A DNA stretch of 33,389 bases from an uncultured Acidobacteriaceae bacterium (lineage in GTDB: Bacteria; Acidobacteriota; Terriglobia; Terriglobales; Acidobacteriaceae), in contig CAIWFH010000142.1 of NCBI GenBank assembly GCA_903911925.1, forward strand, positions 1-33,389, written 5' to 3'. The notes under the pieces are model-generated. The model had not been told where the DNA came from. It saw nothing but the letters and a program-made list of their open reading frames with translations, and made no database searches. Below, in pieces: positions 26,735 through 33,389 of the stretch. Each line of letters opens with the position of its first letter. Positions within the stretch are counted from its first letter, which is position 1. The position numbers were made by a program, and so were the translations under genes.

Positions 26735-27892
26735 CTATACTTTGCGGAACTCGATTCTGCCCTTGGCGATGGGAAGCCCAATTACTTCAATGCGCTTCAG
26801 GTCGCGGGTGCCGATCCCCAATTGCTCAGCCAGCTTGAGGGTGCTGTCGCATGTCTCGAACGGCGCCGAGCCCTTGTCGGCCATGGGATCGAAGCCCATC
26901 AGCGCAGTGCAGACGGAGTCGGTAGTAACCGGATTCATGCCGGCAATCAACACACCAGCGTGAACCGCACGCATGTTCTTGACCCAGGGGCCTTCGCCGC
27001 CGGCCACAGTGTCAATGCCGTCGATAATGCTGAGGTGAATGGGGCGAGCTGCGACCAGATCCGCAGTGACTCGCGGGACGCGGTAGCCCGGATCGCGGGA
27101 CGAATCCGGGTGAAGCTCAGGAAGCGCGCTCTTCGAGGGCTGGCGTTCGCCAATGTGCAGCATCGAACGGCCGCCACCCGGCTCCGCGCTGGGCTCGTCA
27201 ATTCCGGCTTTTTGTCCGTAAATTGTCGTCGGCGTAATGCCAAACAGGTTCTTGATTGCGCCCGTCATTCCGGCGGTGCTGTGCTCTTTCAGCTTGGCCA
27301 GGGAGACAAACACGTCGCAATCCTGATAGGAGCTGTTCATGTCGTACGCCTTGAATGCCAATCCGCCGCCCGGCACAAAGTAGCGCACGTACTTCTTGGA
27401 GGGGCCGGCGAAATTCGTATTCTCAAACTCCAGTCGGTTTGAGGACCGCATGAGATCGGGAATCGACCAGCCGGCTTCGGTGAGGAAAGCTTCCAGTGTC
27501 GGCAGCTTGGATCCGGTAGGGCTCTCCAGGATACGTATGCGCTTCGCTCCTGCTTTGTCGAGCAGGTGAGCGGTTGCACTCACCATGTCGGGATGCACCC
27601 AGTAGGTCTGTCCCTGCGTCATGCCCTTGTAGCGATCCGAAGTGCCGCCGGTTACGTTCACCTTTATGGCCACGGTCTTGCCGTAAACCAGCTTTTTGAG
27701 GCCGCCGATCTGGTCAAACATCTTGTCGAGAGAGGCCACCATTTCAGGGCCGTATGCGTCGCACTTTGCCACTGCCACCGGCGCCGTGGGAGCGGCGGGC
27801 GAGGCCATGAGGCGGGCTGAAGGGAGGTACAATCCCAGAGCCGCGGCGCTCACGCCCTGGAGAAATTCTCTACGGTTGACGTCCCTCTTCAT
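26735..27892 (-). CDS. Tat-exported DUF362 domain protein
   Basis: A 385-aa protein of unknown function that matches the DUF362 pattern. ATG 27892 was chosen because GGAGG (plus-strand 27897-27901) sits four bases upstream and the product begins with a twin-arginine signal (NRREFLQG, hydrophobic AAALGLYL, cleavage near ARLMASPA). An open frame to 28105 lacks these features. Visible conserved stretches: GKTVAIKVNVTGG, FVSLAKLKEHSTAGMTGAIKNLFG, SIIDGIDTVAGGEGP and AGMNPVTTDSVCTALMGFDP. Unlike many DUF362 proteins it shows no ferredoxin-type cysteine motif. Tat export implies folding before export, often with a cofactor. It is divergent from the ManD-like gene. Role in the sugar-acid locus is unknown. 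Confidence 0.8.
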   Translation of the reverse strand: MKRDVNRREFLQGVSAAALGLYLPSARLMASPAAPTAPVAVAKCDAYGPEMVASLDKMFDQIGGLKKLVYGKTVAIKVNVTGGTSDRYKGMTQGQTYWVHPDMVSATAHLLDKAGAKRIRILESPTGSKLPTLEAFLTEAGWSIPDLMRSSNRLEFENTNFAGPSKKYVRYFVPGGGLAFKAYDMNSSYQDCDVFVSLAKLKEHSTAGMTGAIKNLFGITPTTIYGQKAGIDEPSAEPGGGRSMLHIGERQPSKSALPELHPDSSRDPGYRVPRVTADLVAARPIHLSIIDGIDTVAGGEGPWVKNMRAVHAGVLIAGMNPVTTDSVCTALMGFDPMADKGSAPFETCDSTLKLAEQLGIGTRDLKRIEVIGLPIAKGRIEFRKV

Positions 27893-28183
27893 GCTGCCTC
27901 CTGCCCTTTTTTTGGGGCCTATCCTTGGCCCCGATGGTAAGCCAATGCTGTGTTCGCTGGCAAGCAAGAAAGGCACCAATTTCGATTCTTCTCCGCCCCG
28001 GTCTTCATCGGTCGGCCCCAGTCCTGCGGAAGTTTGCTGTGCGGCAAATGCTTGCGCCGATGGCGGTGCCTGCCGGCGGTATACTTGCTCGTCTTCGGAA
28101 AGCAATTTACAAGTCCCATAGAATGCGGCTTTCTCAGCCGCAGGTCTCGCAAACTTCGAGGGTAAGCAGAAGAGGATGAGTGG
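27893..28183. promoter_or_regulatory. Divergent promoter region between DUF362 and ManD-like genes
   Basis: The 291-base region carries no convincing gene. It contains the CGCAGGTCTCG 11-mer at 28139-28149, the ribosome site AGAGGA (28171-28176) of the ManD-like gene and the GGAGG of the DUF362 gene. No clear -35/-10 elements were identified. It should hold start signals for both transcripts. Confidence 0.4.
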
Positions 28184-29518
28184 ATGACTATTCAGCGCCG
28201 CGATTTGTTGAAAACCATTGCCGGGTCGGGAATGTTGGCCCTTGCGCCCCGCTATGTCGAAGCAGACGAGCAGGTTGCCCGCGCCACACGTGGAACGCCC
28301 GCGCCGCGGATCAAGGACATCAGCGTGATTGAGTGCCAGCCCGCCGGCGTTCGCCTGACGGTGGTCAAAATCACCACCGATCAGCCGGGCCTCTACGGTT
28401 ATGGTTGTGCAACATTCACCCAGCGGGCCGACCTGGTGAAGCCCGCGGTGGAGAAGTATCTCAAGCCGTTCCTGTTGGGCAAGACCACCGACCGGATTGA
28501 AGACATCTGGCAGTCCTGCTACGACAGTTCCTACTGGAAAAACGGCCCGGTTTTGAACAACGCTCTAAGCGGCATTGATCAGGCCCTGTGGGATATCAAG
28601 GGGCGCCAGGCCGGCATGCCCGTGTATCAACTGACCGGGGGGAAATGCCGCGAGGCTGTCGATTGCTACACCCACGCCGCTGGCGCGGAATTTGAAGACG
28701 TCGTCGAGAACGCACGGAAATTCATGGCGCAGGGATTCCGCAAGGTGCGCGTGCAGGTTGAGTTGCCTGGAATGGCAGGCTATGGCGCGGCGCATGGCGG
28801 GGGCACCCGCATGAAGGCGCTGCACGATCGGCCGCTGTTTGAGCCCGCCTACCAGATGCGCCGCGCGCTCCAGCTGCTTGAGGTCTGCCGCCGCGAACTG
28901 GGCGAGGAGGTCGAATTGCTCCACGACATGCACGAGCGCCTTACGCCCAACCAGGCAGTGCAGTTTTGCAAGGAGGCCGAGCAATACCGGATGTTCTTTC
29001 TTGAAGATCCGCTGTCGCCTGAGGATCTTGGTTACTTCCGCCAGATTCGCCAGAATTGCGCAACCCCGATCGCCATGGGCGAGCTGTTCAACAGTCCGCA
29101 TGAGTGGCAGCCGCTTATCCAGGAACAATTGATTGACTACATCCGTGTTCACGTCTCGCAGGTAGGCGGATTCAGTCCGGCGCGCAAGATTGCCATCCTC
29201 GCCGAGCAGTATGGTGTGAAGACCGCATGGCACGGCCCGGGCGACGTTTCGCCCATCGGCCACGCGGCCAACGCGACACTTGATTTAGTAAGTTACAACT
29301 TCGGCATCCAGGAATATTCGGCTTTCAATGAGCAGACGAAAGCCATCTTCCAGGGCTGCCCCGAGATGAAAGACGGCTACCTGTGGGTCAGCGAGAAGCC
29401 GGGGTGGGGCATCGAGATCGACGAGAAGGAGGCGGCCAAGGCCCCGTTTGTCGCTAGCCCATTGAATGGCGGCTGGGGTGAACTGAGGACGCGCGACGGC
29501 ACGGTGATCAAGCAGTAG
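28184..29518 (+). CDS. Tat-exported enolase-superfamily dehydratase, D-mannonate dehydratase (ManD)-like
   Basis: A 444-aa member of the mandelate racemase/muconate lactonizing group, closest by eye to ManD/RspA, which dehydrates D-mannonate (some also D-gluconate) to 2-keto-3-deoxygluconate. Typical blocks: GCATFTQR, DIWQSCYDSSYWKNGPVLNN, ALWDIKGRQAGMPVYQL. Metal ligands D248 (LLHDMHER), E274 (FLEDPLSPED) and E300 (AMGELFN) and catalytic H250 and H350 (AWHGPGDVSPIGH) are all present. Start ATG 28184 follows AGAGGA by seven bases. The N-terminus MTIQRRDLLKTIAGSGMLAL is a twin-arginine signal, which is unusual for this normally cytoplasmic family. It is the first gene of a same-strand group with the UxuA-like, RraA-like and MFS genes. 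Catalytic specificity in the ManD clade varies and can be low. Confidence 0.85.
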   Translation: MTIQRRDLLKTIAGSGMLALAPRYVEADEQVARATRGTPAPRIKDISVIECQPAGVRLTVVKITTDQPGLYGYGCATFTQRADLVKPAVEKYLKPFLLGKTTDRIEDIWQSCYDSSYWKNGPVLNNALSGIDQALWDIKGRQAGMPVYQLTGGKCREAVDCYTHAAGAEFEDVVENARKFMAQGFRKVRVQVELPGMAGYGAAHGGGTRMKALHDRPLFEPAYQMRRALQLLEVCRRELGEEVELLHDMHERLTPNQAVQFCKEAEQYRMFFLEDPLSPEDLGYFRQIRQNCATPIAMGELFNSPHEWQPLIQEQLIDYIRVHVSQVGGFSPARKIAILAEQYGVKTAWHGPGDVSPIGHAANATLDLVSYNFGIQEYSAFNEQTKAIFQGCPEMKDGYLWVSEKPGWGIEIDEKEAAKAPFVASPLNGGWGELRTRDGTVIKQ

Positions 29519-29583
29519 GCGCAGGCGATATACTGGCTCGTCGCGTGAAGGGCAACATATTGATGCCGCAAAGGAGTCGCGCT

Positions 29584-30726
29584 GTGGCAAGCTCCACACC
29601 GGAAGTTGAAAACCGAAATCGTTCGTCGTTTGCTCCCGACCGTCGCGAGTTCGTGAAGCTTGTATTCGGAGGCGCTCTTGGCGCATCCGCGTTTCTATCT
29701 TCCGAGACACCGGCATCGGCCTCCGTCCACAAGAACGCTCCGGGGATCAAGCTTTGCGGGCAAGGGTCCGCCAAGCCGGCCGATGAAGAGCTTCTCTTCT
29801 GGAAACAGATCGGCGCAGAGTATGTCAGCGTGGGGTCAACACCGGATTTGTGCACCGCGGAGGGCTTCATCGAAATCAAGAAGCGCTACGCGGACGCAGG
29901 CGTCACCGTGTGGAACATCGGCAATTACAGCGTCCACAACATGCCTGAGGTGACACTGAATCTTCCTGGCCGCGACCAGAAGATTGAAGAGTACAAGCAA
30001 TATCTCCGCAACCTCGGCAAGGCGGGAATTTATTACACCACCTACGCACACATGGGCAACGGCATCTGGTCAAGCGGCACGGCCGTGGTGCGCGGCTCCA
30101 AGGCCCGCGAATTCGATATGGCCAGCCCAAACAAGATGGGCTACTGGATTGATGAACGGTTCCATGAGCCGCTCTCCCACGGCCGCAAGTTTTCGAAGGA
30201 AGAAATCTGGGACAACTACACGTATTTCATCAAGCAGGTGGCGCCCGTCGCGGAAGAGAACAATGTGCGCATCGGCATTCATCCCGACGACCCGCCGGTG
30301 CCTGAGTTGGCCGGAGTTCCGCGCTGCATCTTTTCCAATTTTGAAGGCTACAAGCGGGCCATGGAGATTGCCAACAGCCCCAACGTGGGTATCTGCCTCT
30401 GTTGCGGAACCTGGCTTGAAGGTGGCCGGGAACTCACGCATAAAGACCCGGCAGAAATGATCCGCTATTTCGGCGCGGAGAAAATATGGAAGATCCACTT
30501 CCGCAACGTCAGCGCGCCGCTGCCGCACTTCATTGAGACTTTCATGGACAACGGATACTACGACATGTCAAAAATCATGGATGCGCTGGTCGAAGTGAAA
30601 TACGACGGCATCGTGATTCTCGACCACACGCCGGAGGTCGTCGGCGGCCATTACGCCGAGCAGGCCTACGGATTTGCGTACATGAAAGCGCTGAAGAACC
30701 GCGCGGAAGCAAAAGCCCGGGGTTGA
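29584..30726 (+). CDS. Tat-exported UxuA-like (mannonate dehydratase family) TIM-barrel protein
   Basis: A 380-aa TIM-barrel protein of the xylose-isomerase-like superfamily with UxuA signatures: IHPDDPPVPELAGVPR, a CLCCGTW strand, IHFRNV and VILDHTPEVVGGHY. Residues expected to bind the metal, H233, C273/C274, H305, D347 and H348, are kept. UxuA converts D-mannonate to 2-keto-3-deoxygluconate. GTG 29584 is preferred because AAGGAG (29571-29576) lies seven bases upstream; GTG 29545 and ATG 29563 are alternatives. The N-terminus has a twin-arginine signal (PDRREFVKLVFGGALGASAFL), so it is exported folded. A generic sugar isomerase/epimerase is the alternative. It sits 65 bases after the ManD-like gene. 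Confidence 0.82.
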   Translation: MASSTPEVENRNRSSFAPDRREFVKLVFGGALGASAFLSSETPASASVHKNAPGIKLCGQGSAKPADEELLFWKQIGAEYVSVGSTPDLCTAEGFIEIKKRYADAGVTVWNIGNYSVHNMPEVTLNLPGRDQKIEEYKQYLRNLGKAGIYYTTYAHMGNGIWSSGTAVVRGSKAREFDMASPNKMGYWIDERFHEPLSHGRKFSKEEIWDNYTYFIKQVAPVAEENNVRIGIHPDDPPVPELAGVPRCIFSNFEGYKRAMEIANSPNVGICLCCGTWLEGGRELTHKDPAEMIRYFGAEKIWKIHFRNVSAPLPHFIETFMDNGYYDMSKIMDALVEVKYDGIVILDHTPEVVGGHYAEQAYGFAYMKALKNRAEAKARG

Positions 30727-30758
30727 CCAGGTGTGGAAACTCTTTACGTCAACCAATC

Positions 30759-30806
30759 TGTCATCCTGAGCGACCCGGAGCGCAGCGATGGGAGTCGAAG
30801 GACCTG
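30759..30806. repeat. TGTCATCCTGAGC...GAAGGACC intergenic repeat
   Basis: The stretch starts TGTCATCCTGAGCGACCC and ends GGAGTCGAAGGACC. It resembles a repeat family I recall as common between genes in Acidobacteria and other phyla (TCATCCTGAGC...GAAGGA/GAAGGAC). It sits in the 157-base gap between the UxuA-like and RraA-like genes, where it may form a weak stem. Confirmation needs a genome-wide copy count. Confidence 0.55.
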
Positions 30807-30883
30807 TATTGTTGCGATGAACGTGGTCCGTTAACGTTCTGATGATCTTGCGCTGCTGGTTGCGCGCAAATATGGAGATTGAC

Positions 30884-31822
30884 ATGAAAAGCGCAATTGC
30901 ATTCACCCTTTTTACCTGTGCCCTCTTTACCGTGCTTCCCGCTCGTGCCCAGGTCAAAATGACCCGCGACCAGATGCTCTTCTATACCTCCGACTGGAAG
31001 GGCGACCGCTTTCCGGATGGCCGGCCCAGGGTATCAGACGACCTGCTCAAACGTGTTGTCGATATCTCCATCGAGGACATTTGGGACTTCCTGCGCGAAA
31101 AGGGCTACCGCAATCAATTCGAGTCTGGGTGGCAGGCGCTGCATATTGAGAAGCCCTTTGCCGGTCGCGCGCTCACTGCGCAATACATGCCCACGCGTCC
31201 CGACATGGTCAAGGCCATTCAGGCCGAGGGCAAAGCCGAGGGCCGAGTGGGCGGAAACAATATGTGGCCTATTAATGAGTGCCAAATTGGCGATGTCTAC
31301 GTTGCGGACGGTTTCGGCAAGATTATTGAAGGCACGCTGATCGGCTCGAACCTTGGCAATGCCGTGGCCGCGCATACGCACACGGGCTTCGTTTTTGACG
31401 CCGGCATCCGCGACCAGGAAGAGAATCGCGAGATTCCCAACTTCAACGGCTTCTATCGGGGATACGATCCGTCGGCCTGGGCCGATATGGGACTGACCGC
31501 CATCAATGCTCCCATTCGAATTGGGCGCGCCGTCGTGTTGCCCGGTGACCTGGTTCTGGCCAAGCCGGAAGGAATTCTTTTTATTCCGGCAATTCAGGCG
31601 GAAGAGGCAATCAGCACCGCCGAATTCACGGGTCTCAAGGACGACTTCAACTTCGAGTTAAACCGCGAGGGAAAGAACGGCGCGGAGTTCGAGGGTGGTT
31701 GGACGATTGCCAAGTATGACGGCTTCGCAAAGTGGATTGGGGCGCATCCAGACAAGCTGAGAATGTCTCGCGCCAAATTCGACGAGATGCTGGCCAAGGC
31801 AAAGGAGCACGCGGATCATTGA
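30884..31822 (+). CDS. Sec-exported RraA/HMG-aldolase-fold protein
   Basis: A 312-aa protein of the RraA-like family, which includes 4-hydroxy-4-methyl-2-oxoglutarate aldolases and sugar-acid lyases acting on 2-keto acids. Start ATG 30884 follows GGAG (30874-30877) by six bases. The first 23 residues are a Sec signal with ARA/Q cleavage. Family features: GDVYVADGFG (136-145), the substrate and metal region FVFDAGIRDQEE (R176, D177), and VVLPGDLVLAKPEGILFIP (217-235). It carries about 130 residues before this core, more than the usual ~200-aa RraA. An exported aldolase or lyase in this context could act on 2-keto-3-deoxy acids (inference). Confidence 0.8.
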   Translation: MKSAIAFTLFTCALFTVLPARAQVKMTRDQMLFYTSDWKGDRFPDGRPRVSDDLLKRVVDISIEDIWDFLREKGYRNQFESGWQALHIEKPFAGRALTAQYMPTRPDMVKAIQAEGKAEGRVGGNNMWPINECQIGDVYVADGFGKIIEGTLIGSNLGNAVAAHTHTGFVFDAGIRDQEENREIPNFNGFYRGYDPSAWADMGLTAINAPIRIGRAVVLPGDLVLAKPEGILFIPAIQAEEAISTAEFTGLKDDFNFELNREGKNGAEFEGGWTIAKYDGFAKWIGAHPDKLRMSRAKFDEMLAKAKEHADH

Positions 31823-31913
31823 GTTCGTCCTGCCTTGACGCGCGGCAAGTTAGGGAAGACATTTCCCCAGCCGCAAATCACTTGCCCTGAGCCACGAAAT
31901 AGGAAAGTCCGCG

Positions 31914-33308
31914 ATGAATCCCGATCTGTCACGAAGACCCGGCAACGGCCTGCCCATCCGCTATTTGCTTGTCGCGTGGATTATGGTGCTCAGCGCCGTG
32001 GCCTTTATGGATCGCACCAACATTGCGATCGCCGGAATCCACATCCGGGAAGAATTCGAGATCGACAATGTCCACCTGGGATGGATTTCGAGCGCGTTTC
32101 TGATCGGCTACGCCTGCTTCCAAATTCCTGGCGGAATGCTGGCGCGGCGGTTCGGTCCACGGCGGCTGTTGGCTATCAGTGTGATGTGGTGGGGACTTTT
32201 TATCGCCCTCACCTCAGTGGCCCCTCCCGGTGTGCATGGCGCTCTTATCCTGCTTATCGTGATCAGGTTCTCGCTGGGGGCCGGGGAAGCCATCATGTTT
32301 CCGGCAGCCAACCAGTTCGTGGAGCGGTGGTTTCCCATCGCGGATCGTGGGAAGGCCAACGGGATTATTTTTGCCGGCGTCGGGCTGGGCGCTGGGCTGA
32401 CACCGCCCTTGCTGACGGCCATTATCCTTGCTTTCGGCTGGCGCGCCTCATTCCGGTTTTGTTCGGTGATGGGCATCCTTGCCGGGGTTGTCTGGTACCT
32501 GGCCGCGCGCAACAAGCCGGAGGAGCACCCACTGGTACGCGCCGGGGAACTTGAGCACATCGTCAGCGGGCGCGGCGATCTGAAGAACAGAGTGGCTGCG
32601 GCGAGCGGCGCAGCGAAGACCAAGCCTCCCGCTCCGTGGCGCAGGATTATCCAAAGCAAGGAAGTTCTCGCGGTCAGTTTCAGTTACTTTACGTATGGTT
32701 ATGTGGCCTGGATTTTCTTCAGCTGGTTCTATATTTACCTGGCGCAGGTTCGCGGGCTCAATCTGAAGGCCAGTGCGGTGTATTCGATGCTTCCGTTTAT
32801 CGCCATGACGGTTGGCTCGCTTTCTGGCGGGGTCGCCAGCGACTGGCTTGCACGGCACGTGAGTGCGCGTGCGGGGCGGTGCTTTCTGCCGGCGTTGGCC
32901 CTCGGATTTACCGCGGTGCTTTTGCTCGTGGGATCGCGTGCGCACAACACCGTGGCTGCAATTCTTGTGCTGGCATGCGGAGCAGGCGCGTTGTACGTGT
33001 CGCAGAGCTGCTTCTGGTCGGTAACCGCCGATTACGCGGGTGAGCACACCGGGGTGGTTTCAGGCGCCATGAACATGGGCGGCCAAATCGGCGGCGCGGT
33101 GACCGCCTCGCTTACGCCGCTGCTGGCATCGCACTTCGGGTGGGAGGCTTCGTTCCTGGCCGCCGCAGTGCTGGCCACTCTCGGCGCGCTGGCATGGCTT
33201 GTCGTCAATCCAGACGCAAGGCTGGCGGTTGTTGGGGATACTCAGCCATTTAGAGTCCCCGATAGGGGATCGGTAAACCCCTCGCCTTCAGGCGACGGAC
33301 GGTACTAG
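31914..33308 (+). CDS. MFS transporter, ACS family, probable hexuronate/aldonate uptake
   Basis: A 464-aa inner-membrane proton symporter with about twelve hydrophobic segments. ACS features: FMDRTNIAIAG in TM1, SAFLIGYACFQIPGGMLARRFGPRR and SLGAGEAIMFPAANQFVERWF, which resembles ExuT/GudP/DgoT-type acid-sugar importers. Start ATG 31914 has AGGA nine bases upstream. It lies 91 bases after the RraA-like gene in the same direction. The last ~25 residues (after ALAWLVVNPDARLAV) are low-complexity and run through the palindromes of the IS200/IS605 left end. The normal C-terminus may therefore have been replaced or extended by the insertion. All TM segments seem intact. Confidence 0.85.
   Translation: MNPDLSRRPGNGLPIRYLLVAWIMVLSAVAFMDRTNIAIAGIHIREEFEIDNVHLGWISSAFLIGYACFQIPGGMLARRFGPRRLLAISVMWWGLFIALTSVAPPGVHGALILLIVIRFSLGAGEAIMFPAANQFVERWFPIADRGKANGIIFAGVGLGAGLTPPLLTAIILAFGWRASFRFCSVMGILAGVVWYLAARNKPEEHPLVRAGELEHIVSGRGDLKNRVAAASGAAKTKPPAPWRRIIQSKEVLAVSFSYFTYGYVAWIFFSWFYIYLAQVRGLNLKASAVYSMLPFIAMTVGSLSGGVASDWLARHVSARAGRCFLPALALGFTAVLLLVGSRAHNTVAAILVLACGAGALYVSQSCFWSVTADYAGEHTGVVSGAMNMGGQIGGAVTASLTPLLASHFGWEASFLAAAVLATLGALAWLVVNPDARLAVVGDTQPFRVPDRGSVNPSPSGDGRY
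33256..33298. mobile_element. Left-end palindromes of an IS200/IS605-family element
   Basis: Two short palindromes precede the transposase start: TCCCC-GATA-GGGGA (33256-33269) and an imperfect stem with TCGCC-TTCA-GGCGA core (33282-33295) extended by CC/GG across one mismatch. IS200/IS605 elements lack inverted terminal repeats and instead carry subterminal imperfect hairpins recognised by the Y1 transposase. The exact left end and target tetranucleotide or pentanucleotide cannot be set without the other end. Confidence 0.6.
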
Positions 33309-33317
33309 TCTTGAGGG

Positions 33318-33389
33318 ATGGAAGACTACAAGCGTGGCAGCCACACGGTGTGGGATTGCAAGTATCACCTCGTGTGGACAACGAAGTAC
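33318..33389 (+). CDS. tnpA: IS200/IS605-family transposase TnpA, N-terminal fragment cut by window end
   Basis: The last 72 bases encode 24 codons with no stop. The translation includes YKRGSHTVWDCKYHLVW, the classic opening of the Y1 HUH single-strand transposases of IS200/IS605. The HUH metal motif and catalytic Tyr would be outside the window. ATG 33318 is nine bases after the MFS stop, and only a very close GAGG is present upstream. Weak translation is usual for this family. Confidence 0.9.
   Translation, partial: MEDYKRGSHTVWDCKYHLVWTTKY

Noticed and set aside
27893..28105. Longer DUF362 protein from 28105
   Set aside because: The Tat leader and GGAGG site identify ATG 27892 as the start.

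Overview
The window looks like chromosomal DNA of an acidobacterium (Terriglobia-like). The basis is GC-rich coding DNA, an Oar-type TonB receptor with an N-terminal carboxypeptidase-regulatory-like domain, a large sedolisin (S53) protease with long Ig-like tails, several Tat-exported sugar enzymes, and GTG/TTG starts. The taxonomic call is inference from gene style; no marker gene is present. I saw no rRNA, tRNA or CRISPR array.

Layout. (1) 149-5210, minus strand: mutS-nagZ-anmK, tightly coupled by two 4-nt stop/start overlaps (mismatch repair plus peptidoglycan recycling). (2) 5310-17507: a secreted 2128-aa sedolisin-type protease with about twelve Ig-like repeats, a bidirectional terminator, a secreted PNGase A-like amidase on the minus strand, and a divergent 1158-aa TonB-dependent receptor. 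Together these could release, deglycosylate and take up glycoprotein material at acid pH (inference). (3) 17611-17748: a MITE/REP-like palindromic intergenic element. (4) 17771-20879: cutC, a DeoR-type regulator, a multi-cluster Fe-S protein and an unusual 42-aa charged mini-protein with a strong ribosome binding site. (5) 20928-26676: a non-phosphorylative (Weimberg-type) sugar-acid locus: alpha-ketoglutarate semialdehyde dehydrogenase, an ACS-family MFS transporter, a YjhG/YagF-type D-xylonate dehydratase and an FAH-family 2-keto-3-deoxy-pentonate dehydratase. (6) 26735-33308: a Tat-exported DUF362 protein divergent from a row of four genes: Tat-exported enolase-superfamily mannonate dehydratase (ManD-like), Tat-exported UxuA-like mannonate dehydratase homolog, Sec-exported RraA/HMG-aldolase-like protein, and a second ACS-family transporter. 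(7) 33256-33389: the left end and first 24 codons of an IS200/IS605-family transposase abutting the transporter's 3' end.

The most interesting feature is region 6. Three enzyme families normally found in the cytoplasm all carry export signals and retain recognisable active-site residues, and two of them are unrelated folds associated with the same reaction (mannonate dehydration). With the adjacent acid-sugar transporter, this suggests an extracytoplasmic sugar-acid dehydration route feeding cytoplasmic catabolism. That is a hypothesis. Other points worth attention are the strictly alternating A/B Ig-like repeats of the protease, the PNGase A homolog beside the TonB receptor, the possible ATC start of the xylonate dehydratase, and an 11-bp motif shared by the two divergent promoter regions of the sugar-acid loci.
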